A stretch of 64,000 nucleotides of DNA, from positions 68,136,501 to 68,200,500 of the forward strand of contig NC_089980.1 in NCBI RefSeq assembly GCF_036417845.1, in the 5' to 3' direction. The notes below the pieces were generated by a model. That model was not told where the DNA came from and made no database searches. It was given only the letters and a program-made list of their open reading frames with translations. Shown in pieces: positions 36,501 through 50,944 of the stretch. Numbering within the stretch: the first letter of the stretch is position 1; the number at the start of each line of letters is the position of its first letter. A program made the position numbers and the translations under genes. This stretch comes from Apteryx mantelli. Taxonomy: Eukaryota; Chordata; Aves; Apterygiformes; Apterygidae.

Positions 36501-37268
36501 TCCCTTTAAAAAGAGCAGCAGAATAATATAGATTGTATTTTTAATGAGTACTTTACAGTGCTCCAATTCAAATATCAGTTGTCAATATCGAACACTGGAA
36601 TGGTTCAGTTTTGTGGGACACCATGGTCTTTCATTGCAAAGCATATGTGTCTGTGTGTGTTGTGTATTCATAGTGCTTATACCCTGGTATTTTAACAGAC
36701 AATTCTTTCAATCAAGGAGAGATCCTTAAAGGCTATCAAAAAATAAAATATTTTTGTCAAAAACTGTAACACACTAAGCCATACTTACTAGTTTTAATTT
36801 ACACTGCAAGAGCTACTGGCTGAAAATAATTTCAGAATATCAAATAGTGGGGGAAGAAATAGCTGAGATAATTACTGTTTGGTTAATTGCTTGAGTAATA
36901 GAAGGTTTATTCTACTTATTAGGAAGGACTTCCTTTGTAAGAAACTGTAATAGCTTGTCACTAATTAAGTGATAAAGTCACAGCAGAGACCACTATGAGA
37001 TATTTTGAAGAACAGCAAAATCACTTCTGTGCAATTATAATAAAAAAAGACTTTAGAAAGCTTGCCTGGAATGTTTTCCAAAAACAGGCAAATAGCATGG
37101 AATAATGCAGTAATAATAGCATTCTATATTGGTTTCTTTTTATCTTATGACTGTGAAATATGTTGCAAAAATAAATATGTATAATCCTGAGCATTTTACT
37201 GTTGGGGCGTGTCTGGGTCCAAAGAAATTGCCTGGATTGGCTTAGGCTTCCAAGTCCCGAAGTGAGGT

Positions 37269-37280
37269 GCACACACACGT

Positions 37281-37313
<33 letters not shown>
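37269..37313. repeat. (CA)n microsatellite
   Basis: A 45-bp CA-rich run with one CGTG interruption near its start. Likely length-polymorphic. Confidence 0.97.
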
Positions 37314-37316
<3 letters not shown>

Positions 37317-38114
37317 AAAAGTCCCTAAATTAAGGACTCAAGTTTTTCACACTAGAATTATAAAAAGCGGTGGGCTTCAATTCACTAGTTGCAAATCCCT
37401 GTAGAACCTCCCTTTCTTCATACTTTATTGAAAACTGTGGTTCAGAAATACTAAAATAATTTACAGACAAATCTTTGACTAAAATGCATTACATTACTTG
37501 GGACTGACTGAGAGACCAAGGCGACAGGGGGAGGTATTCCCTAGTCACTCTGCTCATTAAGCTATCAGAGTGGCTTGTCCCAGAATCACTATTTTATGCT
37601 GTTTTCCTTGTCATTGGTAGGTATGATATTTAGAGAGAGATTTTAAGCTTGATGATACCTAATTAAGATAGAAAGGAAGTTAATGAGCAATAATGTAGTC
37701 AGTACACATTAGTTTAGCTGAAGTACCAGAACATGTATGCATAAAGAAAAGAGTCTATTTATATGTTGCACAAAAGTGGTGCAGGCACTGGATGGAGAAA
37801 AGATAGGGAAGGAACATCTTTGTGTGAAGCATAATTGACTGGAGCAGTGATTTGGTCTCTGTTACAAAGAAATGTTGCATTTATAGTAGAATATGTGCTT
37901 TAGAAATATGAGTAAAGAATGCAGGAGAGCTCCCAGTGTGTCTTTCATGAGAAAGGCAGCTGTGACAGCTGGGGGAAAGGCACATGCACGTGAACTGCAG
38001 TATTCATGGGCTTTTCTAGTTTCTTGAACAGCTGCTCAAATGATCAAGTGTATAGAGCTGAGTGCCTTTAGGTAATTGCATTTAGCATATGACACTTCTC
38101 TAGATCCTACCTCT

Positions 38115-38180
38115 TGAGCCCACGGCACCAAGCACCAGTCTCACTCTCATTTACATCTGTATAAATCTGAGCAACTTGCT
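38115..38180. repeat. Ancient amniote repeat scrap
   Basis: TCACTCTCATTTACATCTG, TATAAATCTGAGCAACTTGC and TTTGAAG follow the old amniote repeat that reads CTCATTTACACTGGTGTAAATCTGGAGTAACTCC...GAAGTCAATGG. High divergence; family name not asserted. Confidence 0.4.
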
Positions 38181-38257
38181 TTGAAGATGGATAACTGAAA
38201 GACTGTTGTCTTTCCTAGCCTCATCCCTTGTATTTTATGGTGTAGCACTGCAAGACA

Positions 38258-38303
38258 CAGCAATAATTTTTTGCTACTGCAGCAATAATATTTTGCTACT
38301 GCA
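38258..38303. repeat. Tandem duplication, 22 bp x 2
   Basis: Two adjacent, almost identical copies of CAGCAATAATWTTTTGCTACTG, followed by a third CAG. Confidence 0.85.
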
Positions 38304-41300
38304 GGGTGCAATCTGCTCTCTCACTTCCCCACCCTCCCTCCTGGCAGTCCTTTGACCAAGACTGGGAAACCCAAGGAGTTTTATGGGGGAGCACCACCAA
38401 GTCCAAAGTTCTTACCGCTGAACTGTGGGCTTGTGAGCGAGCTTTTACAGAGGCTGTTCCTGCATACTGCTTTGTTACATAAAGGCAAGAGAGGAACAAA
38501 TGCCATTGACAGATGTGCCAGTTCCTTCACTTTGCAAAAGCATTTGCAAAGATAAGTTGCTGTTTCACATCCCAGAAGAAAAGAATCATTGTATAGCTTA
38601 CAGTCAACCTCATCATCCTTTTTGAAAGAGAAATTGCTAGATCCCAAACATATTTTTCTATGCCCTGTCCCTGATGGAGCTAATCTAATGAGAAACTCTT
38701 CTTCTCATGATGCTTATGCAGGGTGGCAGGCAGCCAGCAATTGCTACCTGCTTGTTCAGGCAGCGTTGGCCTCACACCTCCATTTGGGACTAGTCAAAGA
38801 AAGACCAGAACTTCTCAGCCACTGGCAATGTACAAATCAACACCTCAAACATTTTATTTTCATTTGCCAGGCCAAAAATTAAGGAATCAATCAGGTTCAT
38901 TTTACTTAGAGTTTAGGAGTAAATAAACTAAAACATCAGCACCAAGCTGCAAAGATTTCTTTGCTTCTATCCTCCATGAAAAAATTTTACAGTGATCCTG
39001 TAGATTACAGTATTAAAGTGTTTATTCTGCTCCCAGAATACCACTGAATGAGGATAGGGTAAAGTTTGTGCTGATGGAAGAATAAGGTAAATGAAGCTTG
39101 TATGTTTTACAAGCAGAAAAACTGGTTAATAGCAAATTCATATTCCTCATGCAAGGGCCATAGAGACTGTGGGATAGAAAAGTATCTTTCCTGGTTAAAG
39201 TAGATAGTGACAATGTTTTGTAAAGAACAACATGTTGGAAGATGGCTGTTTTCATAGGTATAAGAAAGACTGAACTGTATCCTTGGAGGCCTGTTTCGGA
39301 GTTGTGATTGTGGAGCCTCAAATCCTGCCACAGCGCAGGCTTCACTGAAGTATAAATCAGTTACAAGAGAAGGAAAAAAGTATTTATTTTACAATGATTT
39401 TCAAGAAATTGTCTCTAGTTCAAAGAACCAATCTGGATGATAAGTTCAGTTGGAACTTTTTCAAAGAGGATGTTTTTTTAATTGCTGTTGCCTGCTGATA
39501 TGAAGTTTTATCTCAGGTAAGGTGAGACTCTTAAGATTATCTACATCAAAACTGTTGGAAAGTTGTTTCATGGGAAGAATCTAGGTTAGAAACATCATGA
39601 TACAAAGAGACAGATTTTCTGCTGTATGCACTGAGGTGACAAAGGAAATCATTGTGCTAACACCATTATATGGGGAGAGATTAGAATCTCAGTGTCATGG
39701 CAGGCTTATAAGGACAGTGTTTGCCTCTTTCCTAGAGCCTACAGGCTAGATGCTTGATTCATCTGCTCTTGAAATGCAATATTGTTTTAACTGTGAGAAA
39801 ATACAATATGTGGTGTACCCCAAGTGCTAGGGTTATTACATGACAAAACCTATTACCTGACAAAACCCAATTGCCCTATTCCCATCTGCTGATTTCGAAT
39901 ATTACAGAAACATCTGCATTATGAGGAGGCTGATGTTTCACAGAAATACAAGGAAAGACACTGCATTTAGTGGGAACACAAAAGAAGTAACTGAAAATTA
40001 AAAATTTCATTGGGAAGCTCCAAGCACTTAAGGAATTACAGAATATGTTTAGATAAAGCTAGGTAGAGTAAAGGGAAAAGTCAGAAAAGCCTTAATTAAA
40101 ATTTTTGAATTATATTAAATTACCTCCTTTTCAATCCAAAAAATATTTTTTCCTGCAACCATCAGTAGTAAAAGTAAGACTAATACTAAAAAAAACAGTA
40201 AAAATACAGAGAAGCTGTGAGAGAGGCATTTAATGATGCTGAGCTGCCATTTACAACAGCAGGAGAAAATGATGGTTAAATAGATACAGTTCCTGATGTA
40301 TTTCAGATTTCTTTATATTCTGGTCTAAATGCGAATGAATGAGCCAAGTCTACACATATTGCAAGAAATTACTTAGAATCTGACCTGACTAGGATTCTAG
40401 GAGCTGATCACTGCTTATTTAATTTATATCACTGTGTACGACAATGTTCCACAGGTATCTGAAAGACACATAGTCAAATGTCATGATAAATGCAGAAAGT
40501 ATGATGAGCACAATGTGTCTTATCCTGCCATCTCAACACTAATTTTGAATAATGAGCTGTTGAAAGATATCGTCACTGAGGGGTTTTTCTGAAAATGGGA
40601 CAGCATAATCAGAAGTCAGCTTCACAGTTTTTTGATTAAAATCTAGGTCTCTTCAACCTCAGTGAGAGCTTTCCCATCAGTTTAAATCCCTTAACTCGCG
40701 AGCCTTTCCTAAATCTGGGTGTGCACCTGGGACACAGTCTACCCTGGCAGCGGCTGCAAGGCGCTGCAGGTCCTTCTTGCACATTCAGCTCCGAGCCAGC
40801 TGGCGAGCGGGACCACAAGCCACTCTGCAGCACGGACCAGTGCTGCTGTGCAAAGGCCTTGCAGGGAGCTTCCTAAGGCTTCAGGTGCTCTTGGTTTTCT
40901 TTGTTTTTCATTTTTTTTATGTCATTAGCTGAATACAAATCATAAGATTTCATGCATTCTGGAAACTGCCAGCTGTCTGAAGGACTAGTACATAACAAAA
41001 AACTTTAAAATGTAAATAGCAACAAAAGTGACTTGAGGTATACACTAAGCACAGCCAGTGCTGAGGTAAAACTTTTTTCTTTCTAAGTCCCTGTCTGAGG
41101 AAAATGTTTAAACTTATCTCTTCTGAATATGCTATATGGAAAGTTCAGTTTAAGTCAGCATGGCTTAAGAATATGGCTTGAGTTCAACACATAATGAATC
41201 AGTAGCGTGGTTATCAAAGCTTAACTGTGTCATTGCACAGTATTATTGTTACTGTAGTAGTCAGGATCTTGCAAGAAAATATGCCTTTTATTAGAGTAAT

Positions 41301-44300
41301 ACATCTGAAAAAACATTGTGGGTCACATAAACCCTTGGAAAAGAAGTTCCTTCTAAGTAAATACAAAAAATAGCTGTTGCATCAGGGGATACAGGAGAAG
41401 GATTACACCATCTTAAAAAGCTAAGGATTATTAAAGCATACACCCTCCAAAAGAAAGTATTGTTGGGCTTCAAAAACCCTTGATTAGGAAGTAGGTAGAA
41501 AAGCCTAGAGGAATTATCTTAATAGCGAGAAATATAGTCCTTGTCACCCCACATTGATAAATGATGCTTACATTTTTGAAAATCCAGGGGAATCAGTTCC
41601 TCTGTATGACACAGAGATTTACCTAAGCTTATCCTCAATTAGAATTTTGCTTGTCTGAGCACACCCATACAAGAAAGAAAAAAAAGCATTAATGTCACTA
41701 AAAGAAGAAATTGGGCTTCATATGAGAATATTTGTTGAAGATTCAGAGGGGTTATGTTTATCATTTTATATATTTAACCATAGTTGTAGTATTATTTGAG
41801 TCAAAGAAAGCTGTCAAGCCTCTCCATGCAGTAAATCCCCAGAACACTGGTGTATGTTTTCTAGACAAATATAGTGGAATGGTCATTTGAGCAGGGATGC
41901 TTCTTTTCAGATTGATGAAACAAATTATAATGGGGCTGTTAAAAATTTTTGTCATGACCTGCACAACATCAAATAGTTAAAACTTTCAGTGTCTTTGAGA
42001 ACAGCAATTTTGGCTTGCTTAACACTGCTCTTAGAGCTAAAGGAGAAAAAAACAGCAAAGCATTTGAAATATAAATTATTAACTTTTTTTCATGTTAACA
42101 ATATCCATTCACCTTGAGGTGCAAAACATCTTTAAAGAAAAATTCATCATTTGACAGTCTTTTAAATGGTACTAGCAGTCTTTATTGCAAAAAAAGAAAA
42201 GTTATTTTAGATGCTTTAGGGCTACTGTTTTGATTTGAATTGAATTCCTAAATCTTTGAAAACAAATGGGCATAAAAGAAGAAAGAATATGTTCTTTTCT
42301 TCAATGGAATTATTTTCTCTATTAAAAAAAAAAATCACATAGGTGCTGACTTTTACGTCAACTTAACTGCCGGAAGCACAGCCCATTCTCTTACCAGATA
42401 TGGATCACTTCAGTGTTTTAGCTGCATCTACACTCATAACCTCAAAACTATTTTGGTAGATTGTATAGGTTAGCCAAAGCAGCTTCTTATTTCTCTCAGA
42501 AAGAGAGAGAGAAAAAAATAATGTAGAGAATGGAAAGGAAAACTCATGTAAAGAGAGAAGAGAAGGAGGGATGGGTAAAACAGAAAGCAGTGCAAGAAAT
42601 CTCTGCCCCTTAACAGGTAAGCAGGAAGACTGTAATAGCTGCTGCCCTCAGCTGCCCACCCTATTTTGCTGTCAGAGGTTTCCTCCTCTACTTTGGGATG
42701 TTTGAGCTAGCCAGAAGGTAACAGCTGAGCAAGTTGTAGCTGGGCACTCAAATGAATTAGCACTAGTTGGGTTTTGGTTATTGTCCCTGTTGTTACAGGG
42801 GCAGCAGAGCCACTGGAGTCAGGGTTCAGCCTCTGAGAAAGGGATGGGAGGGCTGGCAAGGGTGGAAAGCAGGTCTGGCCTTTCCAAGCTGAAGTCACAT
42901 CAGTGAGGGCTTAGGCTGAAGGAAGCATGATGATGTCCTTGGCTCTGTGTGCCCTGGGCAGGAGAAGACTCAAGACCATGATGAAGAATCTCCTGGGAGG
43001 TGGCAGTGAACCTGGTAAGATTACAGCCCTGATGACAAAGCTTGCTGCTTTCATCCACTCGTAATGCTGTCATTCTGACGTTACCCAGTCTTCAAGCCAC
43101 ATCTATCTCTCTTCCTTCCTCTAATGTCCAGGAAGAAGTGCTGCTAGTTTTGGTTCTCACAGCATCAATCACTATTTAGCAATTTCAATGGCAAACAAGA
43201 CTTTCCATTTCTAGTATCTTCCAGCATATTGTTACACCACCTCATGACTTCCCAGCAGGAACCCTGCAGCTCACTGCTCATAATCTTTTTAAATAATTAA
43301 CCCCATCCTACCTATTTACCCTTTTGTCTCCAGACATGGTTAATTTTAGGGACAAGTTTATGACAGCGTCTGATTGGACTTTTCCTATTCTGAGAAGATA
43401 GAGGGCCTCTGAATAACATATATGTTATTTGTGTAAGGCAGCTCTGAAAGCTGAATCCCTCTACTCTCCAAAAATGTAAGCTATCAGGGCCGGTTATTTA
43501 TTATCTTACTGTACATTTTCAAATAAATAAATTCATGGAGCATAAATGGGATTTCTCTTTCCCTGTTTTCCAGTCTCCATTTCATTCTTTTGTTCTTTTG
43601 TTTTTAAAATGTTGTTTCTGTCTTTAAGATTTTTCTAAATTGTTTCAAGCATTTCTTGGCTACATCTTTTGAGTGGAATTGTTATAATATGCATCAGTAT
43701 TTCTAATGTTAGACGTCTTTGTACTGGTAAATTTTACAGTTTCACTTCTTAGTGTATGTTTCCTCTTGCTTTCTTTTCATTCCCTCCCACAAACCATTTT
43801 CTTTAATTGATGTTTTTCATTATTGCTGCTTGATTTTTGACTTGACAAACACCAAAGAGAAATCATGATCCATTTTATCTTTATGTTTAGAGCGTTTCCA
43901 TTGTCCTGCCTGAAGAGGGATGATTGGAGGATTGTGCTAGTTTACAAAGTAATTTTTCATTATAAGGTTGCTATTATAGTTGTTATTTGACTGTAACACA
44001 GCATCCTATTGTTACGGAACTAGTGAAAGCAGGACCACCAAAAAATTACTTGAGAAAATAAAAGTACCTTTTTCCACCAATTTAAGAGTTATTTTGCTTT
44101 TCATGACCTAAGAAATACTGTGTAGAATTCAGTTTAGCCTGGAAAAGTTTTCTTTCTCTAAGAATTTGCGGTTCATGATAATGTACTCTTAAAACTCCCG
44201 CAAAAAAATTAGCTTACCTCAGTGCCCCCCAAACATTTATATTGCTCCTAAATAGAGTGCTAAGCAATCTCTCCATGTGAGCTTGCTGGCACTGAGTAGA

Positions 44301-46849
44301 AGGGAAACACTGTTCCTGGCTTTGGGTGTGCAGGTAGTCACGCCAGGTATGACACTGCTTTTTCCTGTGAGGATTCTTGTCAAAGACCTTAAATCCCCAA
44401 ATGAATACTCTTACATCCAAGCCCTTTTCTCTACAGCAATCTTTTGCTCCTCCTGCTAAAGTTATGAAACATCTATAGGTCAACCTCCTTAGAAGCACTG
44501 AGGTTTCAAAATACATTGCACAGGGTTGAAATATACAACTCTTCTTCATTTTTGTAGTTTAATACACAGATCCAGACCAAAAGATGACACTTTCCCATTA
44601 CTTTTCATTCCTCAATTTTCCTCATCATTTTGAATCATTTGGTCCTTTGGGTTTATCTACAACTCTTCTGCAGCTCCTGGCTTTTCTTCTGAAAGACAGT
44701 GTCTTCCCATCTCAGGTTGCTTGTTCCATCATTGGTTCCTCACCTAAAACAGGCATCCTGTTAAAAAAGTCTCTCTCCTACCAAAGTTGTCTTTCTTTCC
44801 CAGATGTTTCCATGTCTGCTTGCCAAAATATAGCTCCTTTGCTATACTGCCTTCATTTTTTCCTGGTGGCTTCTCCCAGCTCTGGCCTACATCCTCAACA
44901 AGCGTTTTGGACAACAAACCTACCAGTCAGTTGCCCCTCCCTGTGGGCAGTGTAGCTGGACTATCCTATAGCCCTATTGGCATTCAAGGTTCCATGTTCA
45001 CTGAGAAGCATATTGTCAATTATACTGTAATAATGTGGCAAATTTTAATTTGGCGTATTGTAATAATGACAGAATTTCTATGAGAAATCATAGATTGTAG
45101 ATACACTTGTCAAATCAAGTTACAAACGGACGGTGGGGGGAACCCTTTTCCCTCTGTCTTATTTTAAAGGTACTGATAATAGATCCCTTTTTTATGCAAA
45201 ACTACTGTCATCCTCTCCTGTGCTCTTTAGTACCTACCAAGCTGTTTAGCATTCTTCATCTTCTTGTTTAAATGAAAAGTCCCCAATAACACACAAATAA
45301 AAGGCTCATCTTGAAGAAGATATTTCAGAAGTTCTAGTACAGACCTAACAATAGAAAATTAAGGCAAGGAAAGGTATCAGGAGAATAATACATGCACTCA
45401 TAGGTGTTTAGATTTCAAGTCAAGCAAAAATTATATGTCATTCAAACTGTTCTTACACAACAGTGTTTGGTGAGTGCTCAAATACTAATAAAGGTAAACA
45501 CCCCACTTTCAGAGTTTTAAGAAAGTGTCATGAGCACAGAACATAAATTATTTAGGTGATTTGATTTCTTGACATCTTTTCACTGTAGAAGGCAGGAAGA
45601 GGCTTTGAGAATCCCCACATATTTATTTTCAGGCATCTGTATTGTATCAATATCTGTTTTTTATAAAAAGAATAGGAACTGTAGAAGGACACTCTAATAC
45701 AGAGCTATGTGATGTGGAAGAGCACTATTTTCCTGAAAAAGGAGGATTTTCAGGAGAGGTACAGAAAGAACTTAAGAATTCTGGGGCACCAGGTTAACAG
45801 AAACAGCAAATTCACTAGCTGTGCTGTGTTTTGCTGCAAAATGTTTGTAAAGATAGGCCATAGGGTAAGCCTCATGGGCCAAAAGCTATGAAACATTCTG
45901 AACTGACTTAAACTATGTTCTTGGGGGAAAAAAGTGCATTTTAGTAATAACAGGTGAATTAGAAGAAAGCAAAGGAAACTAATCTTTTTTTTCTTGTGAG
46001 ATAGCTTTGGAGTTATGACTCAAACATACCTCAGCTATATAATGCAAGCTGTGAACACCCAAGGGCTAGTGGCTAGTTTCAGATCACTGGTTCATTTAAA
46101 AATGCACAAGAAAAATGTTGTTTTTACAAATACCTGGAAAAAATGCATTACTTCGATGTTAATTATCTTTTAGAAAAAAATTGATAGATTACTCTCTCAA
46201 GACTGAGACTTAACTCTCTTTTCTTGTAGATGTGAAATACACACGTATATGTTTACTCAATTTGTGTAGAAAAAAATCTGAAGTTATTTTAATGTTGATT
46301 CACAGCTGCTTAATGCCAGGCTGGAGATTTGACAAAACTGCTAAAAAATAATTAGACTAGCTAATTTTTCCTCTTTAGGAGGCATTTAAAAAATACTTGT
46401 CTGCATGTGAATGACAGGGAAGAGATTAGCTTTTTTGTTTTTTGTTTTTCCTAAGAAAACATTAATTTTCTTGACACGCCTTAGGGGAAAACAGATAATG
46501 TTTTCTGAAAGCAATATGGATACTCTATAAAGCCTTAGTGTTCTCACTATGCAGTGAGAAAATATATGAAACCAAACTGATGAAGATTTGGCATCTTACT
46601 TAAGCTTAGATTAAAATCCAGGGATAATATCTCAGATGAAATTGTTTGAATTCTCAGAAAAGTAACAATAGTTTCTGTAGTTATTCTTCTGCACAGAAGG
46701 ATACCTTCTGAAACTTAAAGATAACTTTTTCCAGAAATGGACTCCAAATTCATATTCCAAGTAGCTAATAGATAATTATTATCCCTGCATCCCAGTGATG
46801 AGTAGGTTGCAAATAGGTACACAATACAAAAAATCACGACCTGTAATTC

Positions 46850-47060
46850 ATGACAGTCTGAGTAGGTGAGATAGATAATGAACAGGAGCAACCTGGCATT
46901 ACAATTAGCCCTAGAGTAACTTAGTATTATAGCTAAGAAAAGAAGGGAGAAAGAGAAAATGATTTGTCCGGGGTCACAGAGGAAGTTGGTAGTACAAACC
47001 AGAATTAAATGAAGATATCCTGGATTGCAGTCTGGCTCAGTCACTGGAACAATGCTATAA
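46850..47060 (-). mobile_element. MIR-like SINE
   Basis: Read on the minus strand the stretch gives GAGCCAGACTGCAATCCAGG, then CTGTGACCCCGGACAAATCA, then a CTTAGCTATAATACTAAGTT-like continuation. This follows the MIR order GAGCCAGACTGCCTGGG...CTGTGTGACCTTGGGCAAGT. A 122-codon open frame over it (46715-47083, minus) is incidental. Confidence 0.6.
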
Positions 47061-50000
47061 GCTTCATTTTCCTTCTTCTCCACTTGGAGAATAAACTCCC
47101 TTTAAAACCAAAGAGCAAGCTGTTTGCCCTAGTTTGCTCAACAGATTTTGATACAGCTTTAGAATGCAAAATTTTTCATGAGCAACAAAAAATTAGTCTC
47201 CCAAAGGAAAAATTGCTTTCTCATGCTTCCTCTGAGCTACCTTAAGGGAAGAAAAATGAGAAGAGGGATTAGAAAATTACTCTGTCTGAAAAAGAAAAAG
47301 GGGCTATTTTAGGCAAAATGGAAAATCAGAAAATACCAGGCATATTGCTTGCTCAGGACACAATTCTGTTTCTGTACGAGACGTCTGTATGGATAGACAC
47401 AGAACAGAAGCAAGGAGGTATTAATGTTTGCATATTGGCAGAGCAGGCCAGAATAGTTCAGAGCTTATAAATGTCCAAATGCTCTAAGGCTGTTTACAGT
47501 TTGTACCTGTTGTTCGTGCCCACACATAGAAATCATACATCCAGGCAGGAGGCCACACCTGTCATGAGCCAATTTTATCTAGCAGCATTCCCCTTAGTCC
47601 TAAGCAATACCGATGAAGACATGCTTTCTCCACCTTGCAGCAGAGTACAAAGCTAAGCTCTTCCTTCTGATGTGTTCCTCTCAGGAAGAAAAAGGATCAT
47701 GGTTTTCCAGCTTGTTTTTTTCCCCTATTGGGAATTTTTAAACTTTGCTTTTAAAGTAATTTTTTTTTAAGATGTGCTTTATGCTGAGACTCAGACCTTG
47801 TTTTGAATATTGTAGAAAAAAAATAGTTAATTTACTGTATAAAGTCAAATTTCCCTTCTCTTGTCCTAGACAGGCAGATATCTTTTCAAAACTAGACATG
47901 AAAAAGTTAAGAAAGTTGGCACATTATTGGTAAAATCTTCCTCAAAAGAGCACTGATGATCCCAGTTTCAGGCGTGTTCTTTTTTGTTCCACAAATAGCA
48001 ATGGCTAGGCTAGTAACACTGGGATAGTTAAGACAAAAGCAGGAAAACTGATCAGTAACAGTGGAAGTGCAGGTCTTTGGGGCAGGGTTGTTACTTGCTC
48101 TTGTCATTCCAGTATTTCACTGTAAATTGTGGATGTTTGTGGCTAGATCTATAAAGGGACATAGGTTGAATTTAGCAACCTTTTGAGGCCACAGTCCTTA
48201 ACAACATGCTTCAGCTGAATGAGGATGTTTCACACACAAGCACAGGTCTACATACATGCAATGTCTGTAGTTAGCATTTACTGATTATTACAATCATTTC
48301 AATAAATGGTTAACCAGTAGTTTAAAAAGTACTGTGATCTTTGTTCCTTGTAGCTTGAACTAGTGGTAACTTTAAAGCTTTTGAAAGTTTTATTCTGCGA
48401 GACTTTTCCGAACTAGAGTGAGATGTCCACGTTTCCTGTGGAATAACATTTCTGAAAAGTTAAAATACGGAATTTTCAGGATGTGTCATTTTGTGTTTAA
48501 ATATGAAATGTGTATGTGAGCATGTAAAACAAGAAAGTCATATTAAAAATTTCTATTTTTCCCTCTAAAGTGTTTTGAAATCAAGTTGTTCCTGGGTAAA
48601 GTTTTGATTCTGCCATGAAACCCATCATTAAAGATCCCGTCAGTTCTATCAGCAGTTAAAACTTTAAGCATTGTAATGGAAATAAATTAAGAATCCCCAT
48701 CAGTTCAAGTATTTAAATAGTTCTTTTCTGTACAGAAGATTTACCATGGCTACAAGAAAAATTGTCACATACTTTAAATATTGATGATATCCCAGAGCTG
48801 CATTTTCCTGTGATTTATGAATCTTCTCATCCTTTATTTTGTATACCAAGCCTTCTGGTGTTCTATAGCTGAAGCTGGAATATCCTTTATATGTGAATAA
48901 TCTCGGTTGCTTTATGAGGTAAGGGTTTGGCACTGACATGGCTGTAATCAGCTTCATATAAATGTTTCATTAATGTGTCACAAGGAATGACTTCTGATGC
49001 TAGACAAGAATACATAATACTCTAGAGCATGAACTGTGACTACTGTGTTCAAGGGGCACTGGACTTAAACTAAGCTCAGTACATGTCAAGTCATGTCTCT
49101 TCTGGAAGGCAGGCATAGGTATTGCTGGGAAGAATCCTGTATTTGCAGGCAGAGGAAGGAAGGGACCCTGTGCTGAATTGCTCCCAAGTAGTGACAGGGA
49201 GTGCATGAACATAGCTGCTAGTTTCTTCTTTGGGAAAGATCAGGTTGTCCCGACTGTCTTTCTAGTATTGGAAGCTGCATTAACTCCTATTCACTTATCA
49301 GTGGGGTCCCTAGAGATGTTTGACAATTGGAGCAGCTGTTTCCCCATCTAGAAGGAGAGAGCCAAGGGAGATTCCAACTGTTTCTTAGTAACTTCAGCTC
49401 TGATTGCCAGAAGTGTTTGTGGATGACTAACCCACTAATAATTATTATGGACATTACTACTTGTCTGAGTTTTAGATGGAGATGAAAGAGAGCAATTATT
49501 TTTGCAGAATGTTTACCCTGGAGGGCCCAAACACATCTATTTGCTGCAATTTTTTTCATCTGACTCAGAGAAACAAAGTTAGTATTAAAATTTTTCCATA
49601 TTTTTAATTGCCTTATCATAACTGCATAAACCTACTCTGCATTTTATGTAAAAAGGCTTATTCTATAGATCAGACATCTGATATATTTTTTTTATGGTTT
49701 CAAATCAAGTAACCTAGAAAACAAAGAATGCTATGTACCTTTATAATCAAGAGCTTAATGGATATACAGGAATCTACTTCCCAATTAACTCCGAGAGGTC
49801 TGAGATCTGAGAAGCAAAGGCAGGTAGAAATTCGGTTGTCCTGTAGAGACAGGACAAGGAGACAATCCTAGACATGAGGATACTTTTACAACACTTTCTA
49901 TTACAATATATTCTCTGAAATACGGAACCTTGACAAAATTTGATATTCCCAATAGGCACGTAGCTGGTCATACCTGACTAGAGAAACAGATCAAAATATC

Positions 50001-50944
50001 TGCCTGGAACTCCTAACGGTAAAAGATCAGGATTTAAAAAGGGGAAGGTGCTAAGGAAGTAAGAAATTTGCTTAATACTGGTGGATAAGACTCATATATC
50101 TTGTGGGGACCAAGCTGTATTGAAATAAAAATGATTAGGTCTGTACCTGACTGATATTCCTGAGGCAACCAGCTGCCCATAGGGATTGCACTGGTGTGTG
50201 ATGTGAACCCAGACAGGCACAGAATTACGATGTCTTTACACCATGGCATTAATGTATCCCAGTTGCTCCTAAATATATTTCAGCCAGATGTGCCAGGATC
50301 ACATTTCTTTTTCACGGCTGTTCAAGTCATCCAGATCTTTCTCCTCCTTTCATTCCAGCTAGTAAGATCAGAGCTTACAATTATTGTTATTAGTCCTTAT
50401 AGGCATGATTTTATATCTTGCACTATTACATTTTGCACCACTTTTATTCTTCTAGCAAAGTCAACCAGCTCTTCCAATATCAGATTGCAATCCAGCTCCT
50501 CTGTTGATTATGTCTCATATCTTCTTCTCTAAACCAGGCTATACCTGTAGGTAGTAACCTCTGTCTGGCCCCTTTTGCTGTCATTTATCAGATTGATGCT
50601 CCTGAGTTAACTGACTTACCTGTGTCTTTGCTGATGTGTTTAAAGATGACCTCCTTTTGCAGCAAGATCTGGAGGCTTCCCCTTTAAAAACCTCCTTCTG
50701 GTCTGATTTCCCCTCCCTCAGTTCTTTCATATTTCTCATTGTCACTAGTGGCTCCCTAGACATCACAGTAATAAATATTGTAATCTACCTAGAGTAGGTC
50801 TGCCATATTTGTAGGCAAACCCAAATATGAGAGTTTTACAGTGTGTGACCTAAGAAGAAAAGTCAAAAGACCTGGGTTAGTCCAGAAAAGGGAACAGTTT
50901 TTTTTCTAATACATAAGAAGTTGTCCGAAAGAGAACAGAGACCA
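47061..50944. other. AT-rich gene-free stretch
   Basis: No gene or repeat family recognised. The sequence at about 50150-50760 has a slightly repeat-like, pyrimidine-rich feel but could not be matched to a family. Confidence 0.5.

Larger units (their letters stand above)
33506..46849. other. Long AT-rich gene-free stretch
   Basis: No gene could be supported; open frames are short and without recognisable domains. A locally GC-rich, CpG-containing patch at about 40690-40880 is unexplained. Small repeats are listed separately. Confidence 0.55.

Noticed and set aside
44584-44955. 123-codon + frame rich in Leu/Ser/Phe
   Set aside because: Low-complexity pyrimidine-rich sequence without a recognised domain.
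46715-47083. 122-codon minus frame with membrane-like segments
   Set aside because: It overlaps an MIR-like SINE and its hydrophobic look comes from AT-rich sequence.
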